From the NCBI GenBank assembly GCA_028708845.1, contig JAQVXZ010000018.1, positions 1 to 50,516 on the forward strand: a DNA stretch of 50,516 nucleotides. Reading direction: 5' to 3'. The stretch's first letter is position 1; the number at the start of each line of letters is the position of its first letter. Below the pieces are notes generated by a model. The model had not been told where the DNA came from, ran no database searches, and worked only from the letters and a program-made list of their open reading frames with translations. The position numbers were made by a program, and so were the translations under genes. The DNA comes from Bacteroidales bacterium. Its GTDB lineage: Bacteria > Bacteroidota > Bacteroidia > Bacteroidales > P3. Below are positions 27,532-36,264 of this stretch, in pieces.

Positions 27532-27544
27532 CTATCTTTTTTTT
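27518..27544 (+). terminator. Terminator-like hairpin at the remnant junction
   Basis: AAAGATAGG (27518-27526) and CCTATCTTT (27531-27539) form a nine-bp stem with a TTTT loop, continuing into a T run to 27544. It overlaps the broken end of the sugar-transferase remnant. It would block read-through toward the phosphate porin. Confidence 0.75.
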
Positions 27545-27584
27545 CAATTTCCCTATATAGACTGCCTTCTTTCTTATAAAAACT

Positions 27585-27639
27585 TAATTTTTATGTAACA
27601 ATATGGTAAAGAATCATTAACAAGATGGGAATATCTTTG
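27585..27639 (+). promoter_or_regulatory. Putative Pho box and promoter of the phosphate porin
   Basis: TAAC-like half-sites fall every 11 bp: TAAT (27585), TAAC (27596, within TGTAACA), TAAA (27607) and TAAC (27618, within TTAACA). They end 10 bp before the -7 element TATCTTTG (27632-27639). Elements and spacing are the same as in front of pstS. There is no -33 TTTG at the right distance, as expected for an activator-dependent promoter. Confidence 0.7.
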
Positions 27640-27694
27640 CATTGTTAAAAGAAACATAAAATTAGAATTATTAAATCATCAAAATTATTAAATC

Positions 27695-28957
27695 ATGAAA
27701 AGGATTTCTATTTTACTTAGTTGCTTATTCATTTATATTGTAGGATATTCTCAAGAAGAATCCGAATTAAATCCGGTAGAAAAGCTTGAACAAGAAACGC
27801 AAATGCAGAATGAAGCAATCAAAAAGTTAGAAAAATTAAAAATTTCGGGTTATCTTCAAACTCAGTTCCAATATGGGGAAAGGGATGCCTCTCTTAAGGT
27901 TGGCGCTGCAAACAATAATAATGAATCGTTTAATCGTATAGGAATACGTAGAGGACGTATTAAGTTTGCTTATGAAGAAGGGAATGCATCAGGCGTTTTC
28001 CAACTTGATATAACTGAAAAAGGAGTTAGCTTTAAAGATGCTTACTTGAATATAAAAGACCCTTGGTTTAGAACAAATCAACTACGTTTTGGAATCTTTG
28101 ACCGTCCTTTTGGCTCTGAAATAAGTTATTCATCATCCAAGCGAGAGTCACCCGAACGTTCAACCATATTTCAAACTCTTTTTCCTGATGAGCGTGATTT
28201 GGGAGGAATGATTATTCTTCAAGCTCCAAAAACGTCTTCTTGGAACTTTCTTAAAATAGAGGCGGGATTGTTTTCTGGAAACGGGATTAAACAAGAGACA
28301 GATAATAGAAAAGATTTCATAGGACATTTATCGGCTAATAATAATATTGGAGATATAGGGAATTTTGGTATTGGACTATCCTATTATAATGGAGGAGTTT
28401 ATCAAGGGACAGAGAATGTATATACAATCAAAGATAAGGCATTTGTGTTGGATAATGCAGCTTCCAATAAAGGGAAATTTGCTAAGCGAGAATACTTAGG
28501 CTTTGATGGACAATTTAATATGATAAGCTATTTGGGGATGACGCAATTTAGAGGGGAATATCTTTTGGGAACTCAGCCTGGGAGCAATGCTGGAAGTAAA
28601 AGTCCTAATGCCTCATCTTTACCAAATACAGATACATATATAAGAAACTTCAGTGGTGGTTATATAATGTTGGTTCAAGATTTTGGAACACTTCCCCTCT
28701 CAGGAGTTCTTAAATATGACTGGTATGACCCTAATACTAAGGTTTCAAAAAATGAAATTGGACAAAATGGAACAGGGAAAGGTGATATTGCTTATAATAC
28801 TCTTGGATTTGGATTATTGTGGAGAGCTAGCAATAATATTAGGTTGCAGGCATACTATGAATTAGTTAGTAACGAAATATCTAAAAACACTATTGATTCC
28901 TATAAAGAAAATATAAAGGATAATGTTTTCACTTTACGCCTTCAATATAAGTTCTAA
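27695..28957 (+). CDS. Phosphate-selective porin (OprO/OprP-like)
   Basis: A 420-residue outer-membrane beta-barrel protein. It has a signal peptide (1-19, ending VGYSQ), a short coiled region (about 24-48), then a porin barrel with alternating hydrophobic/polar strands, RxGRRRGRIKFAYEEG-like motifs near 80-95, RFGIFDRPFG near 125, and a terminal aromatic signature ending LRLQYKF. The family forms anion channels for phosphate or polyphosphate. It sits immediately upstream of pst genes, and its promoter shares a precise motif with that of pstS, so co-induction under phosphate limitation is likely. Confidence 0.9.
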   Translation: MKRISILLSCLFIYIVGYSQEESELNPVEKLEQETQMQNEAIKKLEKLKISGYLQTQFQYGERDASLKVGAANNNNESFNRIGIRRGRIKFAYEEGNASGVFQLDITEKGVSFKDAYLNIKDPWFRTNQLRFGIFDRPFGSEISYSSSKRESPERSTIFQTLFPDERDLGGMIILQAPKTSSWNFLKIEAGLFSGNGIKQETDNRKDFIGHLSANNNIGDIGNFGIGLSYYNGGVYQGTENVYTIKDKAFVLDNAASNKGKFAKREYLGFDGQFNMISYLGMTQFRGEYLLGTQPGSNAGSKSPNASSLPNTDTYIRNFSGGYIMLVQDFGTLPLSGVLKYDWYDPNTKVSKNEIGQNGTGKGDIAYNTLGFGLLWRASNNIRLQAYYELVSNEISKNTIDSYKENIKDNVFTLRLQYKF

Positions 28958-28961
28958 AACT

Positions 28962-29016
28962 TAACTGATTTGTAACAAAATCTCAAACACTGCTTAACAT
29001 TCTTGAATTAGTTTTG
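28962..29016 (+). promoter_or_regulatory. Putative Pho box and promoter of pstS
   Basis: TAAC half-sites at 28962, 28973 (TGTAACA) and 28995 (TTAACA), with a degenerate CAAA at 28984, all in an 11-bp register. The -7 element TAGTTTTG is at 29009-29016. Distances between TGTAACA, TTAACA and TTTGCA are 16 and 13 bases, identical to the porin promoter. The surrounding bases differ, so the match is not a recent duplication. Confidence 0.7.
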
Positions 29017-29062
29017 CAGAGTCAATGGAAGAAAAATTAATATTCAATTAATAAGAAAAGAA

Positions 29063-29878
29063 ATGAAAAAGACTATTTTAACTACAATAGCATTATTTAC
29101 AATTACATTAAGTTTAAATGCTCAAAGAATAAAGGGTTCTGATACCGTACTTCCACTTTCTCAAAAAGTAGCAGAAAGTTATAAAAAGGCTAATCTTAAA
29201 AATACTGTTTCAGTTACAGGGGGAGGAAGTGGGGTAGGGATATCTGCTCTTCTTACTGGTACAACTGATATTGCCCAAGCATCAAGGAAAATAAAATTTG
29301 ATGAAAAACAAAAATTACAAAAAGGAGGCAAAACAGCAAAAGAAGTAATAATTGCTTATGATGCACTAGCCGTAGTTGTTCATCCTAGTAATAAAGTAAC
29401 AATACTAACTCGTGAGCAACTAGAAGGGATTTTCACAGGAAAAATAAAAAACTGGAAAGAACTTGGAGGAGAAGACATGAAGATAATTCCTTATTCTCGT
29501 GAAACTTCATCAGGTACTTACGAATTTTTCAAAGAGCATGTTTTGAAGAATAAAAACTATAAGAATGGGATATTGAGTATGCCTGCAACAGGAGCAATTG
29601 TTCAGTCGGTCAGTCAGACAAAAGGAGCGATTGGATATATTGGTCTTGCTTACCTAAGCAAAGGCGTTAAAGCGGTTAGTGTATCTTATAATTCAGGTAA
29701 AACATATACTGAACCTTCTGTAGCAAACGCAAAGAATAAAACCTATCCTATTGTACGTCCTCTATATTACTACTATGAAATAAAGTCGGAAGCAAAAGTG
29801 AAATCATTTATTGATTATGTGCTTTCCACTTCTGGTCAAAAGATAGTGTCAGAAGTAGGGTTTGTTCCAATAAAGTAA
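29063..29878 (+). CDS. pstS: Phosphate ABC transporter substrate-binding protein
   Basis: A 271-residue periplasmic binding protein with signal peptide 1-20. Phosphate-contact motifs are present: KGSDTVLPL (24-32), GGGSGVGI (53-60) and SRETSSGTYEF (145-155). It captures phosphate in the periplasm and delivers it to PstC/PstA. It opens the pst operon, 105 bp after the porin gene with its own Pho-box-like promoter. The length is at the short end for PstS, close to the compact forms seen in other Bacteroidota. Confidence 0.95.
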   Translation: MKKTILTTIALFTITLSLNAQRIKGSDTVLPLSQKVAESYKKANLKNTVSVTGGGSGVGISALLTGTTDIAQASRKIKFDEKQKLQKGGKTAKEVIIAYDALAVVVHPSNKVTILTREQLEGIFTGKIKNWKELGGEDMKIIPYSRETSSGTYEFFKEHVLKNKNYKNGILSMPATGAIVQSVSQTKGAIGYIGLAYLSKGVKAVSVSYNSGKTYTEPSVANAKNKTYPIVRPLYYYYEIKSEAKVKSFIDYVLSTSGQKIVSEVGFVPIK

Positions 29879-29913
29879 ATAATAACAAACTTAATCTATT
29901 TTAAAATAGGTGT

Positions 29914-31122
29914 ATGAAAAGAATCAAGCGAATATTAGAGCGAACTATAGAAAGCATATTAACAGTTAGCGGTGCCGTAACAAGCATTGCTATACTGCTT
30001 ATAGTTATCTTTTTATTCAAAGAAGGATTAGGGTTATTCAAATCCCCTTCCGTAGAAAAGGGTTACTCGCTCTATGTTAATTCTAAAAACACTGTAAACG
30101 ACCTTGATGTTGAAGATATCAAGCATATCTATGATTCAGAAGTTGAAAACTGGAAGGAATTAGGAGGTAGAGACCAAGAAATTAAGATATTCCGCTTCGA
30201 AGAGATTTTTAATATCTATTCCGATGAGGAATTAGGTAAAGACTATTCGTTACTACCTGAGAAATTAGGCGAAGTTATTATTCAGAATCCCAATATCATT
30301 GCATATCTCCCTCAGCAATACGCACCAACAGATATACAAGGAGTTAAAGCTCTTCCTTCTAAGGATATTAGCATAGGAGATTTCTTTGGGGGTAGAGAAT
30401 GGATGCCAACTGCGACGCCTTCTCCATTGTTTGGAGTCTTGCCGTTAATTTTAGGAACGCTAATAGTTAGTATTATTGCTATTCTTATTGCTTTACCACT
30501 GGGTTTGGGAGTAGCTATTTATCTTTCAGAATTAGCAGGAGAGAGAACTCGTAAATTAATGAAACCAACCATTGAGCTTTTGGCAGGAATTCCATCTGTG
30601 GTATATGGTTTCTTTGGATTAGTAGTTCTTGTTCCGATTGTTCAAAAGGTATTTGGATTATCAGTTGGAGAAACAGCATTTACTGGAAGTTTAATATTGG
30701 CAATTATGGCTCTTCCAACCATTATTACAGTTGCAGAAGATGCTTTGCGAAATACCCCTCGTGATATGCGTGAAGCAAGCCTTGCACTAGGAGCCACACA
30801 ATGGCAAACCATTTATAAGGTTGTTATACCCTACTCTGCATCTGGAATATCTGCGGCAGTTGTTTTAGGGATAGGACGTGCAATGGGAGAAACAATGGCA
30901 GTACTTATGGTTACAGGCAATGCAGCTGTTATGCCTCATTCACTATTTGAACCAGTAAGAACAATTCCAGCAACAATAGCTGCAGAATTGGGAGAAGCTC
31001 CCGCAGGTGGTGCTCACTATCAATCCCTATTTCTCTTGGGTTGTATTTTGTTTGTAATAACAATGATAGTTAGTATTACGGCAGAAGTTATATCAAAGAA
31101 ACAACTTAATAAAGGAGTATAG
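29914..31122 (+). CDS. pstC: Phosphate ABC transporter permease with PstS-like periplasmic insert
   Basis: A 402-residue permease. Helix 1 is about 17-38. A periplasmic domain spans about 45-165, and the usual ABC permease core with five helices is about 170-395, including the EAA-loop motif EASLALGATQWQTIYKVVIP. The insert resembles part of a PstS: VEDIKHIYDSEVENWKELGG (67-85) parallels PstS 118-136, and a later IIAYLP...IQGVKAL segment parallels GYIGLAYLSKGVKAV of PstS. The phosphate-contact motifs GSDT and SGT are absent, so it is unlikely to bind phosphate like PstS. The gene lies 35 bp after pstS and two bases before pstA. Confidence 0.94.
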   Translation: MKRIKRILERTIESILTVSGAVTSIAILLIVIFLFKEGLGLFKSPSVEKGYSLYVNSKNTVNDLDVEDIKHIYDSEVENWKELGGRDQEIKIFRFEEIFNIYSDEELGKDYSLLPEKLGEVIIQNPNIIAYLPQQYAPTDIQGVKALPSKDISIGDFFGGREWMPTATPSPLFGVLPLILGTLIVSIIAILIALPLGLGVAIYLSELAGERTRKLMKPTIELLAGIPSVVYGFFGLVVLVPIVQKVFGLSVGETAFTGSLILAIMALPTIITVAEDALRNTPRDMREASLALGATQWQTIYKVVIPYSASGISAAVVLGIGRAMGETMAVLMVTGNAAVMPHSLFEPVRTIPATIAAELGEAPAGGAHYQSLFLLGCILFVITMIVSITAEVISKKQLNKGV

Positions 31123-31124
31123 TT

Positions 31125-31979
31125 ATGAATAAGAAACTAAGTCAAAGAATTGCTTTTATGATATTCCGAATACTAGGACTAATGGTTGTTGGAATTCTAT
31201 TCTGGATACTAGGTTTCATTGTATATAATGGAATTGGGGTAATCAGTTGGGAGTTTATATTCTCTGCACCAACAAATGGGATGACTTCAGGAGGGATTTT
31301 CCCTGCCATAGTAGGAACCCTTTGCTTAGTAGTTGGCAGTATGATATTTGCTTTTCCACTAGGAATTATGTCAGCCATCTATACTAATGAATATGCAGGA
31401 AATAGTTGGGTTGTTAGATTCATCCGCATTATGACCAATAACTTAGCGAGCATTCCCTCCATAGTATTTGGTTTATTTGGCATGGCATTGTTTGTTAATA
31501 CGCTAGGTTTTGGAGATTCCATCTTGGCAGGCTCACTCACATTAGGATTATTAGTCTTGCCTTTAGTTATTAGAACCACTGAAGAAGCTCTAAAAGCAGT
31601 ACCAAATTCTTATAGAACAGGTAGCTTAGCATTAGGAGCAACTAAACTTCAAACCATTCGTAAGGTTGTTCTTCCTGCAGCCTTTCCCAATATTACTACA
31701 GGACTTATTCTTTCCATAGGTAGAGTGTCAGGCGAAACAGCTCCAATCCTTTTTACAGCTGCTGCCTACTTTTTACCCAAACTACCGAGCGGTATTTTCG
31801 ATCAAGTTATGGCATTACCCTACCACCTATATGTAATTGTAACTAGCGGAACCGACATTGAGGCATCACGTCCTATGGCTTATGGAACAGCTTTGGTATT
31901 GATATTTATTGTTTTGTTAATGAATATACTAGCTATGTTTATAAGACGATTTTTTAATAAGAAATTAAAGACAAATTAA
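31125..31979 (+). CDS. pstA: Phosphate ABC transporter permease PstA
   Basis: A 284-residue permease with six hydrophobic helices and the ABC-loop motif [20 protein letters not shown]. It forms the membrane channel with PstC. Length is normal for PstA. Two bases separate it from pstC and eleven from pstB, so all three are one transcription unit. Confidence 0.95.
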   Translation: MNKKLSQRIAFMIFRILGLMVVGILFWILGFIVYNGIGVISWEFIFSAPTNGMTSGGIFPAIVGTLCLVVGSMIFAFPLGIMSAIYTNEYAGNSWVVRFIRIMTNNLASIPSIVFGLFGMALFVNTLGFGDSILAGSLTLGLLVLPLVIRTTEEALKAVPNSYRTGSLALGATKLQTIRKVVLPAAFPNITTGLILSIGRVSGETAPILFTAAAYFLPKLPSGIFDQVMALPYHLYVIVTSGTDIEASRPMAYGTALVLIFIVLLMNILAMFIRRFFNKKLKTN

Positions 31980-31990
31980 TTGAATATAAA

Positions 31991-32737
31991 ATGATAGAAG
32001 CAAAAGACATAAACTTTTATTACGGTGATTTTCACGCACTGAAAGATATAAACATAAAGATGGATATCAATACAGTTACAGCTTTTATTGGTCCATCGGG
32101 TTGTGGGAAATCAACCTTCTTACGTTTATTTAACCGTATGAATGATTTAATTGATAAAACACGCATTACAGGAGAATGCATCGTACAGGGAGAGAATATC
32201 TACGATAAATCTATTCAAGTTGACCAGCTGCGTAAAAAAGTTGGTATGGTATTTCAAAAGCCCAATCCTTTCCCAAAATCTATATTTGAAAATGTAGCAT
32301 ACGGCTTAAGGGTAAATGATATGGGAGATAAAAAAATCATAGCAGAGCGTGTTGAAGAATCCCTAATAGCAGCTGCCCTTTGGGATGAGGTAAAAGACAA
32401 GCTCAAGAAGTCAGCATTTGAACTCTCAGGCGGACAACAACAAAGGCTTTGTATTGCAAGAGCACTAGCAGTTTCACCATCGATATTACTTATGGATGAA
32501 CCTGCATCATCGCTCGACCCTATATCAACATCGAAAATAGAAGAACTAATTCATAACCTAAAAAAAGATTATACCATAGTTATCGTTACTCATAATATGC
32601 AACAAGCAGCACGTATTAGTGATATGACAGGTTTCTTTATGATGGGAGAACTAGTAGAGTTTAGTGAAACAAAGAAGATGTTCCTAAATCCTGAAAAGAA
32701 AGAAACCCAAAATTATATTACAGGACGCTTTGGTTGA
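31991..32737 (+). CDS. pstB: Phosphate ABC transporter ATPase
   Basis: A 248-residue ATPase. Walker [10 protein letters not shown] is at 34-42, the signature LSGGQQQR about 145-152, and Walker [14 protein letters not shown] about 165-177. A conserved [11 protein letters not shown] segment is typical of PstB. It drives phosphate import and, with PhoU, signals phosphate status to the PhoR kinase. Length and motifs are complete. Confidence 0.97.
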   Translation: MIEAKDINFYYGDFHALKDINIKMDINTVTAFIGPSGCGKSTFLRLFNRMNDLIDKTRITGECIVQGENIYDKSIQVDQLRKKVGMVFQKPNPFPKSIFENVAYGLRVNDMGDKKIIAERVEESLIAAALWDEVKDKLKKSAFELSGGQQQRLCIARALAVSPSILLMDEPASSLDPISTSKIEELIHNLKKDYTIVIVTHNMQQAARISDMTGFFMMGELVEFSETKKMFLNPEKKETQNYITGRFG

Positions 32738-32812
32738 GTTATAATATATAGAATACACAAGTCAAAGCCAATTTATATTATTAGTTATAATTAATCGTAA
32801 TTTAATAACAAC

Positions 32813-33490
32813 ATGAAACATACGCAAAGGGAGATGGAATCTCTTAAAGAAGAAGTTAAACAAATGTGGAGGCTGGTAATTTCACAACTTGAAAAGGCCA
32901 AACAATCATTTATCAATAACGATATAGAATTGGCACTTGAAATTATGAGCAGGGAAAGACGTGTAGACGCTTTTGAACTCAAGATAGATAGTGATTGCGA
33001 AAACTATATTGCATTATATAGTCCTGTTGCAATAGATTTAAGACTTACCCTCTCATTAATGAAAATCAATAGTACATTGGAACGTATTGGTGATTTTGCA
33101 GCAGGAGTTGCACGCCATGTAATAGATGATGACTGCAAAAAGGTAGAAGCAAAATTGATAGAAGAGTTGCAAATTGAGAGAATGTTCGATATGCTTATGG
33201 GAATGTTATCAGATGGTTTTGTTGCCCTAGAGTCTGAAAACACTAGAATATCGGGCAAGATCTTAGCTAAAGATGATGAAGTTGATAAAATTTATCATAA
33301 TGCAATTGATATTCTTTCGGACTATTTGCCTAAGAATCCTTCATACACTCGTTGTGGATTGAAGCTCCTACTCCTTATTCGTAAATTAGAAAGGATAGGA
33401 GACCATTGTAGTAATATTGTAGAAGAAATCGTTTTCTATGTTGATGCGAAAGTATTGAAACATAGTGGGGATAAAATCAGTAAAACATAA
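32813..33490 (+). CDS. phoU: Phosphate signalling regulator PhoU
   Basis: A 225-residue all-helical protein made of two PhoU repeats (about 5-105 and 110-220) with the metal-binding ExxxD-type motifs (ERIGDFAAGVARHV and ERIGDHCSNIVEE). It links Pst transporter activity to PhoR and represses the Pho response when phosphate is plentiful. It lies 75 bp after pstB and 72 bp before phoB. Confidence 0.95.
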   Translation: MKHTQREMESLKEEVKQMWRLVISQLEKAKQSFINNDIELALEIMSRERRVDAFELKIDSDCENYIALYSPVAIDLRLTLSLMKINSTLERIGDFAAGVARHVIDDDCKKVEAKLIEELQIERMFDMLMGMLSDGFVALESENTRISGKILAKDDEVDKIYHNAIDILSDYLPKNPSYTRCGLKLLLLIRKLERIGDHCSNIVEEIVFYVDAKVLKHSGDKISKT

Positions 33491-33562
33491 TATTAAATGC
33501 TATTTTATTATTATTTATCAATGATAATGATGAACTTTGCATAAAATAAACAAATTAATAGT

Positions 33563-34252
33563 ATGCCAGAGAAAATACTAATCGTAGATGATGACAAAAA
33601 CATATGCGAGATTCTTGAATTCAATCTTAAGAATGAAGGATTTGATATTGAAATTGCTTTTTCAGCAGAAGAAGCATTAAAGAAACTATCAACCCAATTC
33701 TCTCTTATCTTGCTTGATATTATGATGAGTGGGATCTCAGGCTATAAAATGGCAGAAAAGTTAAGAACAGAAGGCAATCAAACGCCTATAATTTTTTTGA
33801 CAGCTAAAGATACCGAAAACGATATGCTCACTGGCTTTTCAGTAGGTTGTGATGATTATATCTCAAAGCCTTTTTCAATTAAAGAAGTAATTGCTCGAAT
33901 AAAAGCAGTTCTCAAAAGGAAGAATAACCTTTCTACAGAAAATAAACTTGGGCATAAACTAATTTTTGATTACTTTATCATAGACCTTGAAACAAAGGAA
34001 TTGACAATAAAGGGAGAAGGGATAATACTAACAAAAACTGAATTTGAAATCCTTGTTCTACTTGCAGATAATCCAGAAAGGTTTTTCTCTCGAGAAGAAA
34101 TTATAAATAAAGTTTGGAGTCAAACGCCTTATATAACTGAAAGGACAGTTGATGTGCATGTAGCTCGATTGCGTAAGAAAATAGGTGAATGCTCTTCTGT
34201 TATCACCAATCGTTCAGGATATGGTTATAGATTTAATACCTCCAACTTATGA
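33563..34252 (+). CDS. phoB: Response regulator of the PhoB/OmpR family
   Basis: A 229-residue two-domain regulator. The receiver domain (1-120) has the acidic pocket VDDD (8-11), phosphoacceptor D52, the T/K signal residues FLTAKD and SKPF. A winged-helix DNA-binding domain is about 130-227 (RTVDVHVARLRKKIG recognition helix). Its location after pst-phoU and its four-base overlap with the PhoR-like kinase mark it as the Pho regulator. Its likely targets in this window are the two Pho-box-like sites at 27585 and 28962. Confidence 0.9.
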   Translation: MPEKILIVDDDKNICEILEFNLKNEGFDIEIAFSAEEALKKLSTQFSLILLDIMMSGISGYKMAEKLRTEGNQTPIIFLTAKDTENDMLTGFSVGCDDYISKPFSIKEVIARIKAVLKRKNNLSTENKLGHKLIFDYFIIDLETKELTIKGEGIILTKTEFEILVLLADNPERFFSREEIINKVWSQTPYITERTVDVHVARLRKKIGECSSVITNRSGYGYRFNTSNL

Positions 34253-35961
34253 AATTAACTTATAAAAAAAGGTTATTCCTATATTTTGCAATTATTTTTG
34301 CAGTTTTCACCATTGGTGTTATTACCTTCCAACAGTCACAAGAAAAGAAATTTAGAACAGAAGCATTAGAAGAAAAGCTTGATGCCTACGCCGAAATCAT
34401 TAATGCTGGACTTTTAAACAGAAGTAGCGATTCTTTACAAATCATCGATACCATTATTCAACTACTTCCACAAAACATTCGCCTGAGTTTGATAGATAAA
34501 CAAGGAAATGTACTCTTTGATAATTCTATTAAAAACATATCAAGCTTAGAGAATCATGCTAATCGCCCTGAAATCATTGAAGCATTGAGAGTGGGAAAAG
34601 GATCATACTTGCGAACCTCAACATCTAATAGTCAGGAGTATTTGTATTATGCTAAGAAATTTGGAAATCACTTTATAAGAGTAGCATTACCTTATGATAT
34701 CCAAACCCAGAGGTTCTTAAAAACAGAAAATGCCTTCCTTTACTTCATTATTGTTCTTTTCATAGTTATGTTATTGCTAATACAAGCAGGAACAAATCGT
34801 TTTTCCAAATCAATAAAACAGCTTCGTGATTTTGTGATAAGCTCTAGTAATGGGGAGTCTTTAGAGTTTAACTTTCCAAATGATGAGCTGGGAGAAATTG
34901 GTATTAAGATAACTGAAAGCTATCGTCAATTAAAGGAAAGCAAAAAGGAAGTAGATTCAGAGAGAGAGAAGTTATTGCAACATGTCCACAGCTCCAATGA
35001 AGGGATATGCTTCTTCTCTTGTGATAAAAAGGTTGAGTTTTATAATGGACTCTTCATACAATATCTAAATATATTAACAGATGAACCTGGTAGCGAACCT
35101 TATTCTATTTTTTCCGATACCACATTCTTTGAAATGAACCAATTTATATTAGAAGATAAAGCAATATACTTTGAAACCCTTATAAACAAACAAGGAAAAA
35201 CGATTTCTTTGCGTGTAAACAGGTTTGAGGACAAGAGTTTTGAAATAACCTTGAATGATATTACTAAAAAGGAGAAAACACGACTACTAAAGCAAGAACT
35301 AACAGGCAATATTGCACACGAATTGCGTACACCTGTTACCAGCATTCGAGGTTACCTTGAAACCGTTTTAGAACAAACCTTAGATGAAGAAAAGAAAAAA
35401 CATTTCATAACCCAGGCCTTTAATCAGACTATTGTACTTTCTGAACTAATTCAAGACATGAGCCTTATCACAAAGATAGAAGAAGCTCCGCAATCTTTCA
35501 AAAAGGAAGAAATCAATATAGTTCAAGTTCTGGAAAAACTAAAAAACGACCTCTCATCTTCATTAGAGGAGAAAAGAATCGATATGCAATGGAATATTTC
35601 TAAGGATTCTTCCATTCAAGGGAACAAAAACTTAATTTATTCCATATTCCGCAACCTGACAGATAATGCATTGCACCATGCAGGAGAAGGAATAAAGATA
35701 TATATTAGTCAATACAAGGAAGATAATGAATTTTATTATTTCTCATTTTATGATACAGGAGTAGGGATATTAGAAGAAACTCATCTTGACCGTTTATTCG
35801 AAAGATTTTATCGAATTAATGAAGGTCGCACGCGTGATACGGGAGGTTCTGGACTGGGCTTGTCAATTGTAAAGAATGCCATTGCTTTTCAAAAAGGAAC
35901 AATTACTGTGAAAAATAGAAAAGAAGGGGGATTGGAATTCCTTTTCCAGTTACATAAATAG
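34249..35961 (+). CDS. phoR: Sensor histidine kinase of the PhoR type
   Basis: A 570-residue membrane kinase. Two transmembrane helices (about 8-27 and 160-180) flank a periplasmic sensor of about 130 residues. A HAMP-like linker and a PAS-like domain (about 240-340) follow. The kinase core has H357 in NIAHELRTP, an N box (NLTDNALHHA), and G boxes (DTGVGI, GGSGLGLSIV). The ATG overlaps the phoB stop by four bases (ATGA), so they are translated together. The periplasmic sensor is larger than in E. coli PhoR, as is usual in Bacteroidota. Confidence 0.9.
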   Translation: MKLTYKKRLFLYFAIIFAVFTIGVITFQQSQEKKFRTEALEEKLDAYAEIINAGLLNRSSDSLQIIDTIIQLLPQNIRLSLIDKQGNVLFDNSIKNISSLENHANRPEIIEALRVGKGSYLRTSTSNSQEYLYYAKKFGNHFIRVALPYDIQTQRFLKTENAFLYFIIVLFIVMLLLIQAGTNRFSKSIKQLRDFVISSSNGESLEFNFPNDELGEIGIKITESYRQLKESKKEVDSEREKLLQHVHSSNEGICFFSCDKKVEFYNGLFIQYLNILTDEPGSEPYSIFSDTTFFEMNQFILEDKAIYFETLINKQGKTISLRVNRFEDKSFEITLNDITKKEKTRLLKQELTGNIAHELRTPVTSIRGYLETVLEQTLDEEKKKHFITQAFNQTIVLSELIQDMSLITKIEEAPQSFKKEEINIVQVLEKLKNDLSSSLEEKRIDMQWNISKDSSIQGNKNLIYSIFRNLTDNALHHAGEGIKIYISQYKEDNEFYYFSFYDTGVGILEETHLDRLFERFYRINEGRTRDTGGSGLGLSIVKNAIAFQKGTITVKNRKEGGLEFLFQLHK

Positions 35962-36041
35962 CATTTCTAAGCAAAGTCAAAAAGAAAGAAAATCCTAAAA
36001 CATCACATAAAACTCTTGAAACACCATTTAAAAAACATAGA

Positions 36042-36156
36042 ACAAAGAAAGAAATTGCTATGATGTACATCTCAGTGTGCTAAGATGTACATCAGAAGAC
36101 GCTAAGATGTACATCGGAGTAAGCTAAGATGTACATCATAGTAAAATGAATCAAAG
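36042..36156 (+). repeat. 115-bp intergenic element, copy C (four GATGTACATC palindromes)
   Basis: The linker box ACAAAGAAAGAAATTGCT (36042-36059, identical to B) leads to units starting at 36057, 36079, 36101 and 36123 (22-bp period). The first reads GCTATGATGTACATC. The element closes with AGTAAAATGAATCAAAG (36140-36156). It fills most of the 303-bp gap between the convergent phoR and sugar-transferase genes. No other gene is visible in that gap. Confidence 0.92.
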
Positions 36157-36264
36157 CTTTAATAATTTTATACGAAGAATCAGCAAAATATTACGAAGAA
36201 ACAAATATCTATCTCTTTAATATATTAATACTAAGAAGCAATTAGGGGGATATGAAGATTGGGT

